A stretch of 38,825 nt of DNA from Mesorhizobium sp. (GTDB lineage Bacteria > Pseudomonadota > Alphaproteobacteria > Rhizobiales > Rhizobiaceae). Below are positions 15,156-23,033 of this stretch, piece after piece. The notes beneath the pieces were generated by a model that had not been told where the DNA came from, ran no database searches, and saw nothing but the letters and a program-made list of their open reading frames with translations. How positions within the stretch are numbered: the stretch's first letter is position 1; every line of letters begins with the position of its first letter. Location of the stretch: the NCBI GenBank assembly GCA_004020545.1, contig SAQE01000029.1:1-38825 (forward strand), written 5' to 3'. Made by a program: the position numbers and the translations under genes.

Positions 15156-15902
15156 TCAGTTGCTGATATGCGACAACGCCAGGTCGGTCTCGTCCTGGGC
15201 CTCCAACAGGAGTTCCTCCGCTGACCGGAACATGTCCTCGAACGCCAGTTCATGCTCGAAGACAACGCCGCCGACGCGGATGGTAAGCACGTCCTTGTCG
15301 CCTTTCGGCGCAAAATAAATCTGTCCGACCGCGTCTCGAACACGTTCGCCGATCTCCTTGGCGTCCTGGCTCGTAGCGCCGGGGAGGAAAACGCCGAACA
15401 TCGAGTTTCCGATGCGCCCGATCAGGTCGTCCTTGCGCACCGAGGACTTGATGGCCGAGGCGATGAGCCGCAAGGCCTCGTCACCCCATCCCAGACCGAA
15501 GCGCAGATTGATCGATGAAAGATGCTCCGGGTGAATGACGAGAAAGGCGCCGGAGCGCGGGCCGGATGGCCGCGCCGCCCGTCTGTCGACCATTGAGGTG
15601 AACACCGCCCCGTTAAGGCAGCCCGTCAGACGGTCATAGGTGCCGGACCTGGTAAGTTCCTGCCGGTAACGGCGGAGCTCGACCTCTCTCCAGCCGAGCA
15701 GGGCAAAAAGCGGCAGACCGATGATGATGGGCAGAAGCGCCGCCGTGACGACGCTGCGGCCGAACGGCGTCAAGACGTCGCTGAGCAGGAGCAGATAGTT
15801 GAGGCCGAGCGACAGGCCCACGCAGGCGGCGGTGCCGAGCAGGGACAGCCAAAGGACATGCTTCCAGGCCCCTGCCGGTGTGGTCTCGGTTTTTGTGCTC
15901 AC
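15156..15902 (-). CDS. Membrane protein with degenerate GGDEF domain
   Basis: The 248-residue product is read from GTG 15902, which has AGGAG 8 nt upstream; an in-frame ATG at 15926 is the alternative. Two hydrophobic segments (about residues 15-35 and 50-70) are followed by a GGDEF-type domain: YDRLTGCLNGAVF, then LSSINLRFGLGWGDEALRLIA, then the signature loop. That loop reads RIGNSMFGVFLP, where active diguanylate cyclases have R-x-GG(D/E)EF. Four of the five key positions are changed or shifted, so cyclic-di-GMP synthesis is unlikely. The protein may act as a sensor or partner in c-di-GMP signalling. The nearby Tad pilus and large adhesin are processes commonly tied to c-di-GMP. Confidence 0.82.
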   Translation of the reverse strand: MSTKTETTPAGAWKHVLWLSLLGTAACVGLSLGLNYLLLLSDVLTPFGRSVVTAALLPIIIGLPLFALLGWREVELRRYRQELTRSGTYDRLTGCLNGAVFTSMVDRRAARPSGPRSGAFLVIHPEHLSSINLRFGLGWGDEALRLIASAIKSSVRKDDLIGRIGNSMFGVFLPGATSQDAKEIGERVRDAVGQIYFAPKGDKDVLTIRVGGVVFEHELAFEDMFRSAEELLLEAQDETDLALSHISN

Positions 15903-16167
15903 TGGCCAATCTCCTGTTGGACGCATTGGCTTAAAGACGGGGTGTTACGATTTCCGTTTCAGCGAGGTCTACAATTTGAAGGAATTCAGCATCTTTCTCC
16001 GTGGGCGGCGTTGGATGGGCATTCTTTAGCGGCCGCGGCCTAGGCTCGCTTCGACGATCCGATTCGGTCGCAGCTCGGCATTTGGTAGGATCGCTTAACG
16101 CATTTAACCATTCCGTTATTACGCAATTCCGAACGGAAAGCCGTCACGCGCCTTTCCCGGGGGGGGC

Positions 16168-16905
16168 TTATTGCGGCGGGCCGAAGATGCCCATCTGGGC
16201 GCCCCGGGCCACCGATTCGGCCTTGCCGTAGGTTCCGCCGGGCGCCGCCATCGCCCAGCCATTGGCAACGAGCCAGGCGCCGACATCCTGCTTGCCGAGC
16301 GTGCAGGACGCGGCGATGACGAAGCGGTCGCCATCGGGCGGCAGGACGCATTTGAGCGCCCGGCCGCGCAGCCAGGCGTTGAAGGCGGCGCGGGCGCGCT
16401 GGCCGCAGGGCCAGATGGCGTCGTCGAACGAGCAGGTCCTGGCGGGGCCGATATCGACCGCGCCGCTGACGATGACCCTGCGCCCCATGGCTTCGAAGAC
16501 CGCTGACGAAATGGCGACCGGACGATAAAGCAGCGTCTCACGCCAGTCCTTCGGCATCGGCGTCTTCGGCGGCGAGGCGAGCCCAAGCTCGCCGAGCGGC
16601 GGGCGGGCCTCGATGCGCTCGATGCCTGCCACGTCGAGCGGCGGCGGCGCGATGAGATCCTCGGCGATCCGGCGCGCCGGCTGGCCGGGCCGTGCGTCAT
16701 GAACGGGGCCGTGAGGGGCAGGTTGCGCTTCGCCTGCCTCGGGCGGCGGCGGAAAGGAGGGGAGGGTGGTCGGCAACCAGTGCCTGGACCCGGCAATCAT
16801 CAGCGCGCCGGCGACCAGCCCGAGGCCGCCCAGCGTCATGGCAAGCCGGCCGGTCGATTTCACCTCGCCCACAAGCGCGCCCCATCGTTTCACCGGATCA
16901 TACAT
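16168..16905 (-). CDS. Thermonuclease-like (SNase-fold) membrane-anchored protein
   Basis: The product is about 245 residues, read from ATG 16905; a TTG at 16935 extends the frame. One transmembrane segment (LAMTLGGLGLVAGALMIAG) is followed by a proline-rich linker and a C-terminal domain. That domain has CSFDDAIWPCGQRARAAFNAWLRGRALKC and VGAWLVANGWAMAAPGGTYGKAESVARGAQMGIF, the second half of the staphylococcal-nuclease fold as annotated in rhizobial thermonuclease-family proteins. The first-half metal and arginine motifs of active nucleases are not evident, so activity is doubtful. Four cysteines in the domain fit a periplasmic location. It lies upstream of, and in the same direction as, the GGDEF gene, with a 265-bp gap. 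Confidence 0.65.
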   Translation of the reverse strand: MYDPVKRWGALVGEVKSTGRLAMTLGGLGLVAGALMIAGSRHWLPTTLPSFPPPPEAGEAQPAPHGPVHDARPGQPARRIAEDLIAPPPLDVAGIERIEARPPLGELGLASPPKTPMPKDWRETLLYRPVAISSAVFEAMGRRVIVSGAVDIGPARTCSFDDAIWPCGQRARAAFNAWLRGRALKCVLPPDGDRFVIAASCTLGKQDVGAWLVANGWAMAAPGGTYGKAESVARGAQMGIFGPPQ

Positions 16906-17002
16906 TAGGCACTGGCGACATTGCTTGAAAAGCAAGGCGTTGCGTTAAGTCTCGCGCAACCAATGCGGCCTACATTCAAGCATCGGTTGTCGAGGGGATG
17001 AC

Positions 17003-17539
17003 ATGACGCGCAAGCCGACACTGCTCCTTGCCTTCCCGGCCCTCATGCTGTTCCTGCTGGCGGCGGAGCGGACGGCGACATTCCTTCTCGGAACCTATTC
17101 GGCGAGCCCCGCCATGTGGCGTGTCTGGCTCGAGCTGCGGCCCTTCTCGACGATGTTCTGGCAGCAGGTGGACTTCTATCTCGGCGGCTCGATGGCTCTC
17201 GACGCAGCCATCATCCTCGCCGCGTCGGCCGCCTGCTGGATGGCCTGCCGGGCGAAGAGATCCGCCGGCTTTTTCCTCGCCAACCATGCCGCTCTGCTGT
17301 TCGCCGGACTGATGATCGCGGTCGGCAGCCATTCGGAAACGGCCAGCACGATTGCCACCTTCACCGCGCCGCGCGGCTTGCAGTTCTCGCTGGCGATCGA
17401 CTTCAGCTGGAAGAACAGCCTGGTGCTGTGCCTTGGCCTCGCGGCCTGCGCCTATTGCCATGTCGCTTTCCTGCGCGAAGCGAAACTTCGCACGGAAGCC
17501 CGCGCCGTCCGCATCCTGGCGCTGCAGCGCGACTTCTAG
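17003..17539 (+). CDS. Conserved-type integral membrane protein of unknown function
   Basis: The 178-residue product has about four hydrophobic segments: residues 7-25, around AALDAAIILAASAACWMAC, around NHAALLFAGLMIAVGS, and NSLVLCLGLAACAYC. A GAGGGG site precedes ATG 17003. No catalytic motif or family is recognised. It is divergent from the SNase-fold gene. The TAG stop lies inside the left terminal repeat of the palindromic element at 17536-17640. Confidence 0.7.
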   Translation: MTRKPTLLLAFPALMLFLLAAERTATFLLGTYSASPAMWRVWLELRPFSTMFWQQVDFYLGGSMALDAAIILAASAACWMACRAKRSAGFFLANHAALLFAGLMIAVGSHSETASTIATFTAPRGLQFSLAIDFSWKNSLVLCLGLAACAYCHVAFLREAKLRTEARAVRILALQRDF

Positions 17540-17640
17540 AGCAATTCCAGGAAAAGTGTGAGCGGTTTTCCGTCCGGAATTGCGTCAAAACAAAGAGATA
17601 GAGCGGGTCGCCGTTTCCGTGAAACGGTGAACTGCTCTAG
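17536..17640. repeat. Rhizobial intergenic mosaic-type palindromic element
   Basis: The element is bounded by CTAGAGCA at 17536-17543 and its inverse TGCTCTAG at 17633-17640. Inside are nested stems: GCAATTCC (17541-17548) with GGAATTGC (17576-17583), and GGAAAA with TTTTCC. The layout matches the RIME class of rhizobial intergenic elements. It supplies the stop codon of the upstream membrane protein gene and could fold as a transcript-end hairpin between convergent genes. Confidence 0.75.
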
Positions 17641-17660
17641 CCTGGCATCGCCAGCCGGCG

Positions 17661-18215
17661 TCAGTTGATCTTCTTGTAATAGACCTTGCCGTCCGCCTGC
17701 TGGATGCGCTGGTAGGGCGGGTTGGGTCCAGGCGGCGCGACCTTCCGCTTGAACATCGGCGAGGCGTTGTCCGGCTCGGCGGGGTTCTCGACTGCGGACG
17801 CCTCCGCCACGGTCGTGCCGGCGAAACCGGGTTCGGGCGCGCGAGGCGTCTCCGCCTCGGTTGCGACTGGCTGGCCCTGCTCCAGCTTGGCCAGGCTGCC
17901 GTTGATCTGCCCAAAACTCGCCTGCAACTGCCGGTCCAGCGTTTCGAACCGGCTCTGGAAGCCATTGTTGACCGTGTCGATACGGGTGCCGATCCGCTGC
18001 TCGAACTGGCCGAGCTGCTCCAGCCGCGCCTCCATCGCCCGCAGGTCGTTGACGCCGCGATAGAGATAGACGGCGGCCGTCACGTTGACGGCGGTGACGA
18101 GCGCAGCACCCACCGCGACAACGCCGATGGTTCTCGCCCTGTTCGGCTTGCCGGGCGCCTTTTCCTGCTCGCCGAGTTCGATTGCCGGAACGTCCGGTAC
18201 GCTGATCATCGTCAT
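17661..18215 (-). CDS. Single-pass coiled-coil membrane protein at the end of the tad arm
   Basis: The 184-residue product has a short cytoplasmic N-terminus with acidic and basic runs, one transmembrane segment (about residues 30-52, VVAVGAALVTAVNVTAAVYLY), and a heptad-rich stretch of about 60 residues (LRAMEARLEQLGQFEQRIG onward). A proline/alanine-rich linker follows, then a short C-terminal motif YQRIQQADGKVYYKKIN. The periplasmic coiled coil suggests a structural or scaffolding partner. Its start codon overlaps the stop of the L,D-transpeptidase gene by 4 nt (ATGA), so the two are translationally coupled. No family name is recognised. Confidence 0.7.
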   Translation of the reverse strand: MTMISVPDVPAIELGEQEKAPGKPNRARTIGVVAVGAALVTAVNVTAAVYLYRGVNDLRAMEARLEQLGQFEQRIGTRIDTVNNGFQSRFETLDRQLQASFGQINGSLAKLEQGQPVATEAETPRAPEPGFAGTTVAEASAVENPAEPDNASPMFKRKVAPPGPNPPYQRIQQADGKVYYKKIN

Positions 18216-18787
18216 TCAACCACCACCTTTGCGCCCACCGCCACGCGCTTGAAGAGATCGATCACATCGGTATTCGTCAGTCTAAAGCATCCGGACGTGC
18301 CGTCAAAGCCGACACCCTTGGGATCGTTGGTGCCATGGATGCGATAGAGTGTGTCGCGTCCGTCGCGCGACAGATACAGCGCCCTGGCGCCGAGCGGATT
18401 GTAAGGGCCGGCCGGCACCATCGCCGGCAGCTCCGGCTGGCGGGTGCGCATCTCCTTGGGCGGACGCCATTGTGGCCACTCGGTCTTGGATGCGACCTTG
18501 ACCGTCCCCGTCCAGCCGAACCCGTCGCGGCCGACGCTGATCTGGTAGCGCAGCGCCTGGCCCGGGCCCGTCACCAGATAAAGCGCCTTTTCGGTCTTGC
18601 GGATGATGATCGTGCCTGGTTGCTCGCCGGTCTGGAAGGCGACCGCCTTGCGCAGGCTGGGACCCATGGCGGGAAGCGGCGGCAGGCCCGATCCGGCTGC
18701 GGCGAAACCGCAGGCCGACACCAGCGCCATGCCGGCCAGGCACGCGCCCGCCACGCTCGCAGCAATGCGGCGCTTAGCGCTGGGCAT
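18212..18787 (-). CDS. L,D-transpeptidase (YkuD domain)
   Basis: The 191-residue product has a signal sequence that may be a lipoprotein signal (LVSAC near residue 26), then a YkuD catalytic domain. The active-site motif is complete: His151 in RIHGTND and Cys167 in TSGCFRLT, with the arginine two positions on. Such enzymes make 3-3 peptidoglycan cross-links or attach proteins to peptidoglycan. Its start lies 14 nt inside the end of cpaE. It is therefore transcribed with the Tad pilus arm, which is unusual and suggests a role in fitting the pilus machine through the cell wall; this is inference. Confidence 0.85.
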   Translation of the reverse strand: MPSAKRRIAASVAGACLAGMALVSACGFAAAGSGLPPLPAMGPSLRKAVAFQTGEQPGTIIIRKTEKALYLVTGPGQALRYQISVGRDGFGWTGTVKVASKTEWPQWRPPKEMRTRQPELPAMVPAGPYNPLGARALYLSRDGRDTLYRIHGTNDPKGVGFDGTSGCFRLTNTDVIDLFKRVAVGAKVVVE

Positions 18788-19937
18788 TGTCCAGCCGCTC
18801 CTTGAACATGCGCTTCAGGTCCTTGTTGAAGCGGGCGCGTGCGTCCACCTCGGAAGGCAGGATGGCGCGGTTCAGCGCGTCGGTGAGAAGCGCGTTGTCC
18901 AGCGTCAGCGACTTGATGTGCGGCGCCTTGAAGATCTTCTCCAGCTCGCTGCGCGAGAAGTGGTTGCCGAACCATTTGCGCTTGTGCTTGTTGGCGACCA
19001 GCGTGATCGAGACGCCGTTGCCGCGCATTTCGCGGATCTTCTTGTAGAGCCGCTTGCCTTGCCGCAAGGACGCGACGTTGAGCTCGAAGACGATGAAGAT
19101 CTCGTCGCTCGTCCGCAGCACCGAGTCGTGCCATGGCGTCTCGATGTTGGGCAGGTCGATGACGATGTCGTCGAAGCGGTAGGCGACGAGGTCGAGCAGC
19201 CGGAAGACGAAATCGGCGCCATGCGGCTCGAACGGCAATTGCGGCCGCTCGAAGGAGTAGAGCGTGAGCCCGGAGGGGCGCGAAAGCTTGATGACGTCCA
19301 TCAGCTCGACATCGAGCCGGTCCGGCTGGCCGATGATGCCAGCTAGATCGAACTGGTTGAACTGGTTGAGATAGGCGCCGCAATTGGCGCTCTGGAAGTC
19401 GAGGTCGACGAGGCAGGTCGAGGCCGCCCGCTCGGCCGACTTCGAGGCGAGATGCTCCGCCGCCGCGATCGCCAGCGTCGTGGCACCCGCGCCGCCGCTG
19501 GCGGCAATGAAGGTGATGATCCGGCTCTTCGTGCCCTGGCTGCCGGTGTCGTGGAAGGTGACGGCGTTGAGCAGCTCCTTGGCGTCAAGCGGCTTGTGCA
19601 GCCAGTCCGATGCGTTCATGCGCACCAAAACGCGCGTCTGCTCCGACGTCAATTCGCCCGAGACAGCGATCAGCGGCACCGAGGCCCAGGCCGAACGCGC
19701 CTCGACGAGCGCATTGTTGCCGAGCAGCTCGCCACTGCCAAGATCGAGGATGATGATGCCCGGCCGCGCATCGACCGGCGGCCCCTTCAGGAACTCGACC
19801 GCCTCCGAGACCTTGACGTCGTAGATCGCCAGCGCGTCGAGCCGCGTCGTCACGTCGCGCGTGAAGTTCGCATCGGACGAAAACAGGGCGACCTGTTTGC
19901 GTTTCGTGGGCAGCACTCTGGTGTCGATGGCGTTCAT
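18774..19937 (-). CDS. cpaE: Tad pilus localisation ATPase-like protein CpaE/TadZ
   Basis: The 387-residue product has an N-terminal receiver-like domain (about residues 15-125, with PGIIILDLGSGELL and the later KPLDAKELLNAV), then a ParA/MinD-like domain from residue 138. The Walker A region reads ASGGAGATTLA, lacking the signature lysine, as in TadZ proteins with an atypical Walker box. CLVDLDFQSANCG and DDIVIDLPN follow in the expected order. Known members place the secretion machinery at the cell pole. It is the last canonical pilus gene of the minus arm. Its start overlaps the stop of the preceding tadE-like gene (ATGA), and its end overlaps the L,D-transpeptidase gene. Confidence 0.9.
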   Translation of the reverse strand: MNAIDTRVLPTKRKQVALFSSDANFTRDVTTRLDALAIYDVKVSEAVEFLKGPPVDARPGIIILDLGSGELLGNNALVEARSAWASVPLIAVSGELTSEQTRVLVRMNASDWLHKPLDAKELLNAVTFHDTGSQGTKSRIITFIAASGGAGATTLAIAAAEHLASKSAERAASTCLVDLDFQSANCGAYLNQFNQFDLAGIIGQPDRLDVELMDVIKLSRPSGLTLYSFERPQLPFEPHGADFVFRLLDLVAYRFDDIVIDLPNIETPWHDSVLRTSDEIFIVFELNVASLRQGKRLYKKIREMRGNGVSITLVANKHKRKWFGNHFSRSELEKIFKAPHIKSLTLDNALLTDALNRAILPSEVDARARFNKDLKRMFKERLDNAQR

Positions 19938-20572
19938 GGCGACGTACTCTTTAAATCTTCACCCGTTACAGTACTCAGCATGGAAGGCATGGTGATGTTA
20001 GTGAACCCCATCAGTCCCTGGAGAAAGAAGAACTGGAAGGTCACGCTCTGAAGGCTGACGGTGATGGTCGGCACCGGGCCGCCTGCTCGCGTCTGGTAGC
20101 CGAGTCCGGTGGCCGTATATCGTACAACTACGTTGTCCGGCTGTAGCCTTGGAAAGAAATGACACATCCCCGGCCGTTGCCCCGCGGCAAGCGGCGGACA
20201 AGTGCCTGTTCCAGTCGCGTCTCCGCGAAAAATTCGATTGAAATTCGCAGGAGTAAAAGTTCCAGGCACGCACCCTGAGCCGGCACAACTGCACACGCTC
20301 GTGGCACCGTTGCATGTATAATCGAAATTGCCCGCCGGTATGGGAGCGCCTGGCGTGGTCGTAATTCCAGCTGTGGCAATCTGAGGCGCGATTGGATCCG
20401 AGATCGAGGCCAGCCGGGCGCCGATCTGCACTGCCTTCGTCGCCGCGTTCCATTGATAAAAGGCATTGCCGAAATCGACGAAGCCCAGCACGAGGGCAAA
20501 CAGCAGCGTCGACACGATGGTCATTTCGACCATTGCCGCGCCATCCTCCGATGCTGCGAAACGCCTGATCAT
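19934..20572 (-). CDS. tadE: TadE-like minor pseudopilin, second copy
   Basis: The 212-residue product starts EDGAAMVEMTIVSTLLFALVLGFVDFGNAFYQW, the TadE/TadF N-terminus. A prepilin-type cleavage site after glycine is followed by glutamate at +5 and a hydrophobic helix. The periplasmic part has several cysteines (CNGATSVCSCAGSGC) and a final hydrophobic stretch near LQSVTFQFFFLQGLMGF. Such proteins are minor components processed by the CpaA/TadV-type peptidase. It follows the other tadE-like gene after 2 nt and overlaps cpaE by 4 nt. Confidence 0.85.
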   Translation of the reverse strand: MIRRFAASEDGAAMVEMTIVSTLLFALVLGFVDFGNAFYQWNAATKAVQIGARLASISDPIAPQIATAGITTTPGAPIPAGNFDYTCNGATSVCSCAGSGCVPGTFTPANFNRIFRGDATGTGTCPPLAAGQRPGMCHFFPRLQPDNVVVRYTATGLGYQTRAGGPVPTITVSLQSVTFQFFFLQGLMGFTNITMPSMLSTVTGEDLKSTSP

Positions 20573-20574
20573 GA

Positions 20575-21129
20575 TCAGAACCGGATCAACCGCTCCTCGT
20601 GGGCGCCGCTCAAGGTGATCGGGCCGATGCCGATAATCGACAGCATGCCGATGCCGTTATACGGGTAGTTGCCGACCGCTCGGACGATGCAAACTTGTGC
20701 CGTGGTGGAGCGATACAGCGTGACGCCGGCTTGCACAGCGTCGTGGCAGGATGCGGCGGCGGCAATGGTCACCGTCGCGTTATTCGATGCCCCCCCCGAT
20801 TTCTGCCATCCGCTGATGCGCGCATTCCCAGATCCGGCCGCGTTGCCGAACACGGCTATGTTGGCGGCTACGTCGGCGCAACTGATGGCCGTGAAACCCG
20901 CGTACTGGGTATAAAGCTGACTATTGCAACGCGCCCCGAAGCGAGCAGCGTCGGTCAACCCGGCTTCCATCAGCAGCTTGTCATGGATAAGGTTGCCGAA
21001 CTCGAACACACCGGCTGACAAGATCAACATCAAAGGCGTGATAAGGGTCATTTCGACCAACACCGCGCCTCGACTGTCGCGTCGAAATTTGTTCAGGTGC
21101 CGGAGCAATGTTCTGATCATCGTCGTCAC
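20575..21129 (-). CDS. tadE: TadE-like minor pseudopilin, first copy
   Basis: The 184-residue product carries SRGAVLVEMTLITPLMLILSAGVFEFGN near residue 20. This is the TadE signature, with a cleavable glycine followed by glutamate at +5. Then comes DAARFGARC, the conserved short helix after the membrane segment. The periplasmic domain has paired cysteines. It overlaps the tadG stop by 4 nt and precedes the second copy by 2 nt. Two successive tadE-like genes probably give a minor-pilin pair (TadE plus a TadF equivalent). Confidence 0.85.
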   Translation of the reverse strand: MTTMIRTLLRHLNKFRRDSRGAVLVEMTLITPLMLILSAGVFEFGNLIHDKLLMEAGLTDAARFGARCNSQLYTQYAGFTAISCADVAANIAVFGNAAGSGNARISGWQKSGGASNNATVTIAAAASCHDAVQAGVTLYRSTTAQVCIVRAVGNYPYNGIGMLSIIGIGPITLSGAHEERLIRF

Positions 21130-22670
21130 CGGTAGAGCTGTGCTTCGTCACGCAGGAAATTGTCGAGCGTTCCCTGACCGGCGCCGCCAGTAACGTCGAC
21201 CAGTTCAACCATGACAGATGCATCATCAGAAGCAGACGCGACGGGTTCCGTTAGGAAGAAACTGCCAAAGGCTTCGACCGGCAGATTGGTGCTGTGGCCG
21301 GATAAGTCGTTGCCTGCCGCTTCGAGCGCGTTGCAATTCAGGATTGCGCCATAGAGAAGACGACGATCGACCGATGTGACAGGCGGCTGACAGGAGTTCG
21401 AAGGTGTTCCGACTTCGCCCCCGGGCGAGGCTGTCCCAACCAGACCGTTTGCGATCTCATATTTGTAGACCTCGTAGCGGGTCGGCTTGGTCGTATCCCA
21501 CGAAGATGGATGACTGGTGGAACTGAAGTTTGTGCTCCAATAACCTGGAAGGTTCCAGTTGCCATCGCCCATCCTGCCACCCATGTAAGGTGTTGTCGCA
21601 TCGCGCGGAAGGCCCATTGTTCCAGGCTCGGTGAATGAAAGCTGGTTCATAGCAGGGCATTGATTCGCGCTGCCTTTGGTCTGTACCGCCCCTTTTCGGA
21701 CATTCGCGGCGGGGCCGTATTGCGGGGTATTGAAGTGGCCGTTGGCTCCAATCCCAAACCGGACATTGAAGGCGTCTTGCACCGGGCCGGCATTCTGGCC
21801 GGTCTTGGTCGAAACACTACCGGATTCGTAGCAGCCGATCGGGGTGGATGTCGCGATCGTCTCAGCGAGGGCTTGTGCACCGTTGCCTACGCCCGGCGGC
21901 GGTTCGAGGAAGCCGAAATTGCCAGGACCGGCAGCAGCGCCGTTTCCGACCTTTCTCAGTTCGATCAGCCGGCGACGAACGGCCGGATTGGAGACAGCCT
22001 GTTGCAGCGTATAACCGCCGGCATCATTCGTGCCATTCGCATCCATCTCATAGGGGTTGCAGATGAACACAGGCGTGAAATCGCAGACACCAGAGGTAAA
22101 GCCTGCCACGGCGACCGCGCCGACGTTAAAACCGTTGTTGGCGGCGTTGCCGGTAAGGAACGAAGCCGGGAAGATTGCTGCGAAACCGATCGGCGCGACC
22201 GTCACTTGAATGAAACGCGTTTGCGCTTCCCCGACGGCGCGATTGGCATCAGCCAGATAGGTCGCAAGGTTCGCTGCCGTTATCTGGGTGCTGTCCGCGG
22301 CGGGAATCGCCTTCAAAAAACACCATGAAATATTCCCGGCATTGTTGCAGTTCAGGGTGCCGCCAGGTTGGCCAGAGGTCAGGGTAAGCCTGCCATTCGT
22401 CCCAACCGTCGAGAAATAGCTCTCGTTGCTGACCAGCGTCGCCATGGCGCGCTCGGCCCGCGCCCAAGAGCCGCTGCTGCCGTCCAATTCCGCAGCGCCG
22501 GCAAGCGCAAAAGCATCAGCCGCCTTTTGCAGGTCATTGTGCATGTTGTTGACCCGGCTCATGTCGATCGCCAGCAGCGAAAAGCCGATGATTGCCGGCA
22601 GCATGATGCTGACGAGCAATAGCGCTATGCCTCGCTGATCGCGCCAGAATCTGCGAATGGTCCCCAACAT
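21126..22670 (-). CDS. tadG: TadG-family pilus assembly protein
   Basis: The 514-residue product has an N-terminal membrane segment in RRFWRDQRGIALLLVSIMLPAIIGFSLLAIDMSR, then QKAADAFALAGAAELDG, both usual in TadG. A large extracytoplasmic domain with several cysteines (CDFTPVFICNPYEM, IGCYESG) follows. I see no clear von Willebrand A metal site, unlike TadG proteins of some other phyla. TadG is thought to be a periplasmic component that supports pilus assembly. A purine-rich GGGTAGGGT site precedes ATG 22670. It stands 69 nt after the small lipoprotein gene. Confidence 0.85.
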   Translation of the reverse strand: MLGTIRRFWRDQRGIALLLVSIMLPAIIGFSLLAIDMSRVNNMHNDLQKAADAFALAGAAELDGSSGSWARAERAMATLVSNESYFSTVGTNGRLTLTSGQPGGTLNCNNAGNISWCFLKAIPAADSTQITAANLATYLADANRAVGEAQTRFIQVTVAPIGFAAIFPASFLTGNAANNGFNVGAVAVAGFTSGVCDFTPVFICNPYEMDANGTNDAGGYTLQQAVSNPAVRRRLIELRKVGNGAAAGPGNFGFLEPPPGVGNGAQALAETIATSTPIGCYESGSVSTKTGQNAGPVQDAFNVRFGIGANGHFNTPQYGPAANVRKGAVQTKGSANQCPAMNQLSFTEPGTMGLPRDATTPYMGGRMGDGNWNLPGYWSTNFSSTSHPSSWDTTKPTRYEVYKYEIANGLVGTASPGGEVGTPSNSCQPPVTSVDRRLLYGAILNCNALEAAGNDLSGHSTNLPVEAFGSFFLTEPVASASDDASVMVELVDVTGGAGQGTLDNFLRDEAQLYR

Positions 22671-22739
22671 GACCCTACCCTTTACCCCTTGGTGTCAGGC
22701 TCCTCGCATACCTGATACAACCGCTTCCTTTCGTTCATT

Positions 22740-23033
22740 TCACTGCGCGGTCGTACCCGTCGGACCGACATTGACCGTCATGTTTGTTGTGGGCGCCGGC
22801 GCCGGCGGAAGCTTGTATTTCTGCACGACGCCGACGGACCGTGCGCCATCGCCTTCGATCCTGGTGTTGTTCGAAGCAGGATTGTACGGATCGACGGTCT
22901 GCAGCAGCTGGTTGGCTCTCTGCGAGTCGCCCGACGCCAAGGTCATCGTGTCGTAGTTGTTGAGATAGTCCGCGGCGCAGCCTGCAAGCAGGCTGGAGCC
23001 GAGAAGGACGAGCAAGAGCTTATTTCTTGACAT
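22740..23033 (-). CDS. Small lipoprotein in the CpaD position of the tad operon
   Basis: The 97-residue product has a lipoprotein signal, MSRNKLLLVLLGSSLLAGC, with the lipobox LLAGC giving lipid-modified C19. The mature part is short and polar: YLNNYDTMTLASGDSQRANQLLQTVDPYNPAS, then a proline/threonine-rich tail. It starts 14 nt inside the end of cpaC. In other Tad loci this place is taken by the CpaD lipoprotein of roughly 200 residues. The segment around SGDSQRANQLLQTVDPY recalls a CpaD N-terminal portion, so it may be a shortened CpaD-type pilotin for the secretin. That identity is uncertain. Confidence 0.75.
   Translation of the reverse strand: MSRNKLLLVLLGSSLLAGCAADYLNNYDTMTLASGDSQRANQLLQTVDPYNPASNNTRIEGDGARSVGVVQKYKLPPAPAPTTNMTVNVGPTGTTAQ

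Noticed and set aside
16090-16115. TTAA-N5-TTAACC upstream of the GGDEF gene as a CtrA box
   Set aside because: Spacing is 5, not 7, between half-sites, so it does not fit the consensus.
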